Origin: Acidimicrobiales bacterium
Lineage (GTDB): Bacteria; Actinomycetota; Acidimicrobiia; Acidimicrobiales; JAHEJN01
DNA length: 45,162 nt
Direction of reading: 5' to 3'
Assembly: GCA_024638845.1 (NCBI GenBank)
Contig: JAHEJN010000011.1
Coordinates: 7,237-52,398, forward strand
The position numbers and the translations under genes are program-made. Position 1 is the first letter of the stretch; the number at the start of each line of letters is the position of its first letter. Shown here in pieces: positions 40,277 through 45,162 of the stretch. Below the pieces are notes generated by a model, which made no database searches, had not been told where the DNA came from, and worked only from the letters and a program-made list of their open reading frames with translations.

Positions 40277-41223
40277 CCGGGGGCCTCGTCGTCGAAGTGC
40301 GCGCCGGTCACGGCGAAGAACACGTCGTCGAGGGTCGGAGAGCTCATGTGCAGCGTGCGCACGACGACGCGACGCCGTTCGAGGGCGACCGCCAGTGGTC
40401 CCACCACCTCCGCGGCCCTCGACGACGTCACGATGATCGCCGAGCCTGTCACCTCCACGTCGCCGACGTGGTCGAGGGCCCGAGCCACGCTCTGGGCCTC
40501 GTGCGGATCACCGTCGACCTGCACGGTGATGATCTCCGCACCGAGGCGCTGCTTCAGTTCGTTCGGAGAGCCTTCGACGGCCAGGCGACCGCGGCGCAGA
40601 ATGCCCAGGCGATGAGCGAGACGGTCGGCCTCGTCGAGATACTGGGTCGTCAGGAAGACCGTGGTGCCCGCCTCCCGGTTCAGGCGTTCGATCTCGCTCC
40701 AGACCCGAAGGCGAACATCGGGATCGAGACCGGTCGTCGGCTCGTCGAAGAAGACCACCTCGGGCTCGTGGATGAGGGCGGCCGCGAGGTCGAGGCGCCG
40801 TCGCATGCCGCCCGAGTACGTGCCGATCTGCCGATCGATGGCGCTCATGTCGACCAGGTCCTGGAGGGCCACGATGCGCTGCGAGATGCGACGGTGGGAG
40901 AGACCGTAGAGCTGACCCTGATGCCGTAGCATCTGGCGGCCGGTGAGCTTGTCGTCGAGCGCGACGTCCTGGAGGGCCACGCCGATGCGACGGCGTACGT
41001 CGCCCGCGTCACCCACGACGTCGAAACCGGCGACCGTCGCCGTACCCGACGTGGGGACGAGCAACGTGCACAGCATCCGCACGCACGTGGACTTCCCGGC
41101 GCCGTTGGGGCCGAGGAAGCCGTAGATCTCGCCCGGTTCGACGGCCAGGTCGACGCCGTCGACCGCGGTCACCGCATCGAACTCACGCCGCAGATCGGAG
41201 GCGTGCACCGCGAGGTCGCTCAC
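40273..41223 (-). CDS. ABC transporter ATP-binding protein (DrrA-like)
   Basis: This 316-residue ATPase powers the permease encoded next to it. It has Walker A GFLGPNGAGKST, the signature YSGGMRRRLDLAAALIHEP, Walker B VVFFDEPTTGLDPD and the C-terminal extension seen in DrrA. The GTG at 41221-41223 is supported by TACGGT 7 bases upstream; an extension reaching across the next gene is rejected. Confidence 0.93.
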   Translation of the reverse strand: MSDLAVHASDLRREFDAVTAVDGVDLAVEPGEIYGFLGPNGAGKSTCVRMLCTLLVPTSGTATVAGFDVVGDAGDVRRRIGVALQDVALDDKLTGRQMLRHQGQLYGLSHRRISQRIVALQDLVDMSAIDRQIGTYSGGMRRRLDLAAALIHEPEVVFFDEPTTGLDPDVRLRVWSEIERLNREAGTTVFLTTQYLDEADRLAHRLGILRRGRLAVEGSPNELKQRLGAEIITVQVDGDPHEAQSVARALDHVGDVEVTGSAIIVTSSRAAEVVGPLAVALERRRVVVRTLHMSSPTLDDVFFAVTGAHFDDEAPG

Positions 41224-41230
41224 GGAGGTG

Positions 41231-41236
41231 ACCGTA
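41231..41236 (-). promoter_or_regulatory. -10 element (TACGGT) for the ABC exporter genes
   Basis: TACGGT lies 7 bases before the GTG of the ATPase gene. Confidence 0.5.
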
Positions 41237-41260
41237 GTCGCGGTCCACCGGCAACGAGGT

Positions 41261-41297
41261 GAGCGCCCAGCCGGTGGCGGGAACCGACCGGGCGCTC
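41261..41297. repeat. Interrupted dyad in the divergent exporter/crotonase gap
   Basis: Outer arms GAGCGCCC (41261-41268) and GGGCGCTC (41290-41297) are perfect complements. Inner arms CGGT (41272-41275) and ACCG (41283-41286) sit inside 3-base spacers. It lies 25 bases upstream of the exporter -10 element, so it may be an operator. It could also form an RNA hairpin. Confidence 0.45.
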
Positions 41298-41426
41298 GAC
41301 CTGGGTCGCAGGCAGGGGGTACTCCGCCCACCACGGGAGACCATTTCAGTATGCGTCCTCCGGCCGATCCTGAATAGTGGGAAGTCCACCCAGGTCGGTC
41401 CGTCGCCGCAGGGCGACCGCCCCGAC

Positions 41427-41432
41427 TATCGT
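41427..41432 (+). promoter_or_regulatory. -10 element (TATCGT) for the crotonase gene
   Basis: TATCGT lies 7 bases before the ATG at 41440. Confidence 0.5.
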
Positions 41433-41439
41433 CACGGAC

Positions 41440-42147
41440 ATGACCGGGTCCATCGAATCTGCCGTGCGCTTCGACGAAATGGGCGACGTTGCGCTGATCA
41501 CCATCGACGACGGAAAGGCGAACGCGCTCGACCACCGGATGCTCGATGATCTGCAAGCCGCCTTCACCGCGGCCGAAGTCGAGGTCAAGGCCGTGGTGCT
41601 CGCCGGGCGCCCCGGCAAGTTCAGCGCCGGCTTCGACCTGGCGGTGATGAGCGAGGGGCCCGAGAGCGCCAGGGCGTTGCTCGGCCATGGCGCCGAGTTC
41701 TTCTTCCAGAGCTACATGCTCGGCATCCCCGTTGTGGCGGCGTGTACCGGCCATGCCCTCGCCGCCGGCGCCGTGATCCTGATGGCAACCGATGTCCGCA
41801 TCGGTGAGGACGTCCCCGCCAAGATCGGCCTCAACGAGGTCGCCATCGGCATGGCGCTGCCCCGCTTCATCATCGAGATGGCCCGCGACCGCCTCTCGAA
41901 GCGACATCTGCCCGGCCTGAACCTGGCCAAGATCTACGACCCCTCCGGCGCGGTCGACGCCGGCTACCTCGACGAGGTCGTGGCCCAGGGGACCTCGATC
42001 GACCGGGCCCTCGAGGTCGCGACCCAATTGGCCGAGACTCTCCACGCCCCGTCGTTCAAGGCCACCCGCACGCGGATGCGAAGCGATGCCCATGCACGGT
42101 TCCGCTCGACCCTCGACGCCGACCTCGCCGCCTTCACCGTCGCCTGA
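41440..42147 (+). CDS. Crotonase-family protein
   Basis: This 235-residue protein has the crotonase core with VVLAGRPGKFSAGFDLAVM for CoA binding and ACTGHALAAGAVILMATDVRIG where hydratases carry their first catalytic Glu, which is missing here. KIGLNEVAIGMALPRF keeps a Glu that could serve as the second. Family members without the pair act as isomerases, hydrolases or non-catalytic proteins, so the reaction is open. The next gene starts 11 bases after its stop. Confidence 0.87.
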   Translation: MTGSIESAVRFDEMGDVALITIDDGKANALDHRMLDDLQAAFTAAEVEVKAVVLAGRPGKFSAGFDLAVMSEGPESARALLGHGAEFFFQSYMLGIPVVAACTGHALAAGAVILMATDVRIGEDVPAKIGLNEVAIGMALPRFIIEMARDRLSKRHLPGLNLAKIYDPSGAVDAGYLDEVVAQGTSIDRALEVATQLAETLHAPSFKATRTRMRSDAHARFRSTLDADLAAFTVA

Positions 42148-42158
42148 CCGGAAGCCCC

Positions 42159-42491
42159 ATGACGTCTCTGCCCGCGACGATCGACCTCTATTGGCGCCCC
42201 GGCTGTGGCTCCTGCATGGCGCTGCAGCGCCAGATCGACAAGCACGGGATCTCCGTTGCCGAGCACAACATCTGGGACGACCCGGAAGCTGCGGCGCATG
42301 TGCGCTCGGTGGCCAACGGCAACGAGACCGTCCCCACCGTCACCGTCGGCGACCGCTCCCTGGTGAATCCGTCGATCAAGGCGGTCGTGGCGTTCCTCGC
42401 CGATTCGGCGCCGCATCTCCTGCCCCCCGACTACGAGCCCCCCGAGCCCTCGACGGTGGGCAGGATCATGGGTCGCATCCTGGGCGACTGA
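42159..42491 (+). CDS. Glutaredoxin/mycoredoxin-like protein
   Basis: This 110-residue thioredoxin-fold protein has the redox motif CGSC in YWRPGCGSCMALQRQ and the cis-Pro segment ETVPTVTVGDRSLVNPS. Actinobacterial mycoredoxins use a CxxC in this place to reduce mycothiol-mixed disulfides. The C-terminal end (PPDYEPPEPSTVGRIMGRILGD) extends beyond the basic fold. It is probably co-transcribed with the crotonase gene. Confidence 0.87.
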   Translation: MTSLPATIDLYWRPGCGSCMALQRQIDKHGISVAEHNIWDDPEAAAHVRSVANGNETVPTVTVGDRSLVNPSIKAVVAFLADSAPHLLPPDYEPPEPSTVGRIMGRILGD

Positions 42492-42499
42492 CCGCGCCC

Positions 42500-42505
42500 T
42501 AGCGT
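42500..42505 (+). promoter_or_regulatory. -10 element (TAGCGT) for the GT39/DUF2298 gene
   Basis: TAGCGT lies 9 bases before the ATG at 42515, the same hexamer as before smc. Confidence 0.4.
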
Positions 42506-42514
42506 GGCGGGGGC

Positions 42515-45162
42515 ATGACGTCGGTCGACACGCGAACCTCCCGGGGCACGGCCGCGGCGTTGGCTCTGTTGTGCCTGCTCGGCCTGGGCCTGCGGCTGGT
42601 CGACATCGACTGGGACCAGGGCCACCACCTCCACCCCGACGAGCGGTACTGGAGCTTCGTCACCGACGACGTCTCGGCTCCCGAGAGCCTTCGTGACTAC
42701 CTCGACGCCGACACGTCGGCCTTCAACCCCTACGCGACCAGGGACACGTGGGTCTACGGGACCTGGCCGGTCGGTCTCACCAAGGCCACGGCCACGTGGC
42801 TGGCCGAGGACGGCGCGGCCGCCGGTTCGCTCACGAGAGCGCTCGACGCCGCCGGCGTCGATCTGCGAACCGACGACGACCAGCCGCGATTCGACGGCGG
42901 CTACGACGCCTACCTCATCGGTCGTCTCCTGTCGGCGCTGTTCGACACCTTCACGATCGGGCTCGTCTACCTACTGGCCCGGCGGCTCGGCGGGAGCACC
43001 GTCGCGGGACTGTTCGCGGCCGGCTTCCAGGCGTTTGCGGTACTGCACCTCCAGTACAGCCACTTCTACGGAGCCGAAACGCTGGCGGCGTGCATCACCA
43101 CGGCCGCCGTCTTGGTCTCGGTTCGCATCGCCCGACACGGCCCGACCATCCGCGCCGTCATCACCGTCGGCGCGCTCGTGGGCCTGGCCATCGCGGCGAA
43201 GCTCAGCACCGCTCCGGTTCTCGTGGCTCCGGCCGTGGCCATCGTGGTCGCGCAGTGGCGCCGTCGGGCATCGTCGGCGGAGCGACTCCGAGCGGGTGTG
43301 ACCGACCTGGCCCTGCTCGGGCTCAGCGCCGTCGCGGTGATCAAGCTCACCCTGCCCTATGCCTTCGGTCAGTGGTGGGGACTGCGCATCGGCCCTCGCT
43401 TCCTCGACGACCTCGACTACCTCGGCGGGGTGAACGACGGCACCTTCAACGTCCCGTGGACGATCCAGTGGATCGGCCGCTCCCGCCTGCTCGGCCCGCT
43501 CGAGACCGCGTTCTGGTGGGGCATGGGTCCGGCGCTGGCCATCGCCGTGCTCGCCGGTCTCGTGCTCGCCGTGCGCCGGGTCCGACGAGGCGAATCGTGG
43601 TGGTTGGTGCCCCTCGCCTTCGTGGGGGTGGAGATCCTCACGGTGAGTCGGCAGTTCAACGGCCTCATTCGGTACCTCCTCCCCGCCTATCCCGTGGCCA
43701 TCGCCATGGCCGGCGTGGCCATGGCCCGCCTCGTGGTGCTCGCCCGCACGTCCGATCTCGGCTCGTGGCCGCGTCGCATGGCCGCCGTCACCGTCGGCGC
43801 GTGCGTGGCGGGCACCGCATTGTGGGGCCTCGCCTTCACCAACGGGGTCTACCGCCACGAACACAGCCGCATCGAGGCGACCGAGTGGATCACCGCGAAC
43901 GTGGCCCCGGGATCGACGGTCTCGCACTCGGTGTGGGACGACGCCCTGCCGCTGCCCACCCCGGACGCGCAGGCGCTCGGCCTCACGGTTGTCGACATCG
44001 AACCGTTCGCCAACGACTCCCCGGCCAAGGTCGAGGCCCTCATCGCCGGGCTCGACCAGGTCGACTATGTCATCGAGTCGAGCAACCGCCTGTACGACTC
44101 GGTCAGACGTTTCCCCGCTCGCTACCCCGCCACCGTCGCCTACTACGACGCGCTGTTCGACGGCCGGCTCGGCTTCCACGAGGTGGCCAGTTTCGCGAAC
44201 GAACCGTCCCTGCTCGGCGTCACCGTCGACGATGCCGATTCCGAGGAGACCTTCACGGTCTATGACCACCCCACGGTGACCATATGGCAGAAGACCGATG
44301 CCTGGTCGCCCACATCGGCCCGTCGGGTGCTCGACCCCGACCGCGCCGCCAACAGCTTCGACACCGAGCACCGTCGGGCGGGAGCCAACGCGCTCCAACT
44401 GACCCCCGACGAGTACGGCGCGCAGCAGGCGGGAGGCACCTTCGACGACGTGTTCGACCCGGTCGGTCCCACCTCGTCGGTCCCGTGGCTGTGGTGGCTG
44501 CTGTGGATCGAGATCGCCGGCCTGGCCGCCGTGCCGTGGACGACCTGGGTCTTCGGCCGGGCCTCGGCCCGCGGCTACGCGTTCTCCAAGATGAGCGGCC
44601 TGTTGGCGGCGACCATCCCGCTGTGGTTCCTCATCGCCACCGGCACGGTGGACCACACCCGTTCGGCGGCCTGGATCTCGCTGGCGGTCGTCGTGGCCGT
44701 CGGTGTCGCCGTCGGTTGGCGCCGCCGAGAAACTCTGCGGGCGCACTGGTGCCTGCATCGGCGCAGCTGGGTGGCATCCGAGGCGGTGTTCCTCGGGGCC
44801 TTCGCCGTGGTGCTCGCGTTCTCGATCGCCAACCCCGACCAGTGGCATCCCTTCGTGGGCGGCGAGAAGCCGATGGAGGCCGCGTACTTCACCGCCGTGA
44901 CCCGAAGCACGACCCTGCCCGCCTATGACCCATGGTTCGCCGGCGGGGCCATGAACTACTACTACCTCGGCTGGTTCATCCTCTCGGTTCCGACCAAGGC
45001 GCTGGGCGTCGCCCCCGAGGTCGCGTTCAACCTCGGGCTGCCCACGATGGCGGCGATGGCCGCGACCGCGTTGTTCGGCGTGGGCCAGACGATCGCCGGC
45101 GCCTTCGAACGCCGCCGTCGATCGGTGCCGGTGGTCCCGGGACTGCTGACGGTGGCCGGCGT
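42515..45162 (+). CDS. Membrane GT39-type glycosyltransferase with DUF2298 region (3' end outside window)
   Basis: The frame from ATG 42515 stays open to the window end, giving at least 882 residues. The first hydrophobic segment (AAALALLCLLGLGLRL) is followed by HHLHPDERYW, matching the acidic HxDE-like loop of GT-C enzymes such as GT39. Several more membrane segments lie up to about residue 430, then a soluble region. A second membrane half contains NYYYLGWFILSVPTKALG, the hallmark of DUF2298 proteins. It probably moves a sugar from a lipid donor outside the membrane, an inference from the fold class. Confidence 0.88.
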   Translation, partial: MTSVDTRTSRGTAAALALLCLLGLGLRLVDIDWDQGHHLHPDERYWSFVTDDVSAPESLRDYLDADTSAFNPYATRDTWVYGTWPVGLTKATATWLAEDGAAAGSLTRALDAAGVDLRTDDDQPRFDGGYDAYLIGRLLSALFDTFTIGLVYLLARRLGGSTVAGLFAAGFQAFAVLHLQYSHFYGAETLAACITTAAVLVSVRIARHGPTIRAVITVGALVGLAIAAKLSTAPVLVAPAVAIVVAQWRRRASSAERLRAGVTDLALLGLSAVAVIKLTLPYAFGQWWGLRIGPRFLDDLDYLGGVNDGTFNVPWTIQWIGRSRLLGPLETAFWWGMGPALAIAVLAGLVLAVRRVRRGESWWLVPLAFVGVEILTVSRQFNGLIRYLLPAYPVAIAMAGVAMARLVVLARTSDLGSWPRRMAAVTVGACVAGTALWGLAFTNGVYRHEHSRIEATEWITANVAPGSTVSHSVWDDALPLPTPDAQALGLTVVDIEPFANDSPAKVEALIAGLDQVDYVIESSNRLYDSVRRFPARYPATVAYYDALFDGRLGFHEVASFANEPSLLGVTVDDADSEETFTVYDHPTVTIWQKTDAWSPTSARRVLDPDRAANSFDTEHRRAGANALQLTPDEYGAQQAGGTFDDVFDPVGPTSSVPWLWWLLWIEIAGLAAVPWTTWVFGRASARGYAFSKMSGLLAATIPLWFLIATGTVDHTRSAAWISLAVVVAVGVAVGWRRRETLRAHWCLHRRSWVASEAVFLGAFAVVLAFSIANPDQWHPFVGGEKPMEAAYFTAVTRSTTLPAYDPWFAGGAMNYYYLGWFILSVPTKALGVAPEVAFNLGLPTMAAMAATALFGVGQTIAGAFERRRRSVPVVPGLLTVAG

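Noticed and set aside
41224-41439. Largest intergenic gap as a possible hidden small RNA or tRNA
   Set aside because: No cloverleaf or known RNA motif was seen; only the dyad and two promoter-like elements stand out.
42971-44848. 625-codon minus-strand frame antisense to the GT39/DUF2298 gene
   Set aside because: Composition is Gly/Arg/Glu/His-rich with no domain; the plus-strand frame has clear membrane and DUF2298 features.

Overview
The window reads as the chromosome of a high-GC actinobacterium. The class Acidimicrobiia (an Ilumatobacter- or Acidimicrobium-like organism) is the best guess. Support comes from actinobacterial gene families (WhiG-type sigma factor, DUF3152, a SepIVA-like DivIVA protein, a 13E12/DUF222 HNH protein, a mycoredoxin-like protein), FtsY with an N-terminal membrane helix, strong GC bias in third codon positions, and many GTG starts. 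The class-level call is inference; no rRNA or tRNA gene is present. No gene-free stretch exceeds 300 bases; the largest intergenic region is about 216 bases (41224-41439).

Layout. (1) 1-14485, almost all minus strand, is the housekeeping run rpsB - M23-like protein - whiG - xerC - dprA - yifB, then a cytochrome c/crotonase pair, two small plus-strand genes, a DUF3152 metalloprotease, yraN, rplS - trmD - rimM - khpA - rpsP, and ffh - small membrane protein - ftsY. (2) 14534-25525 is an accessory block of about 11 kb between ftsY and smc, which are neighbours in many actinobacteria. It holds a response regulator/histidine kinase/HtrA protease run, a MoxR-DUF58-VWA operon, a MoaD-like/BNR-repeat pair, a DUF222 HNH gene, a cupin, a broken small membrane gene and a VOC protein. 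(3) 25541-34586, minus strand, is the conserved run rsmD - coaD - sepIVA-like - DUF177 - rpmF - plsX - acpP - rnc - mutM-like - smc. (4) 34645-45162 is mixed: a membrane-fused spermidine synthase-like protein, a zinc-ribbon protein, nfuA-like, ABC-F ATPase, a DrrAB-type ABC exporter, a crotonase, a glutaredoxin-like protein and a large membrane GT39/DUF2298 protein cut by the window end.

Functionally, most genes serve translation and secretion (S2, S16, L19, L32, TrmD, RimM, KhpA, SRP and its receptor, ABC-F), RNA and chromosome maintenance (RNase III, SMC, XerC, DprA, YifB), and lipid and cofactor supply (PlsX, ACP, CoaD). Many genes are translationally coupled through ATGA or GTGA overlaps. 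Many others start 6-7 bases after a TANNNT element, which suggests leaderless transcription. The most unusual items are a MutM/Fpg homologue that has lost every known catalytic and zinc-binding residue, an S16 protein with a 138-residue tail, a long hairpin leader before rpsB, and a MoaD-like protein whose Gly-Gly is buried by a C-terminal extension.
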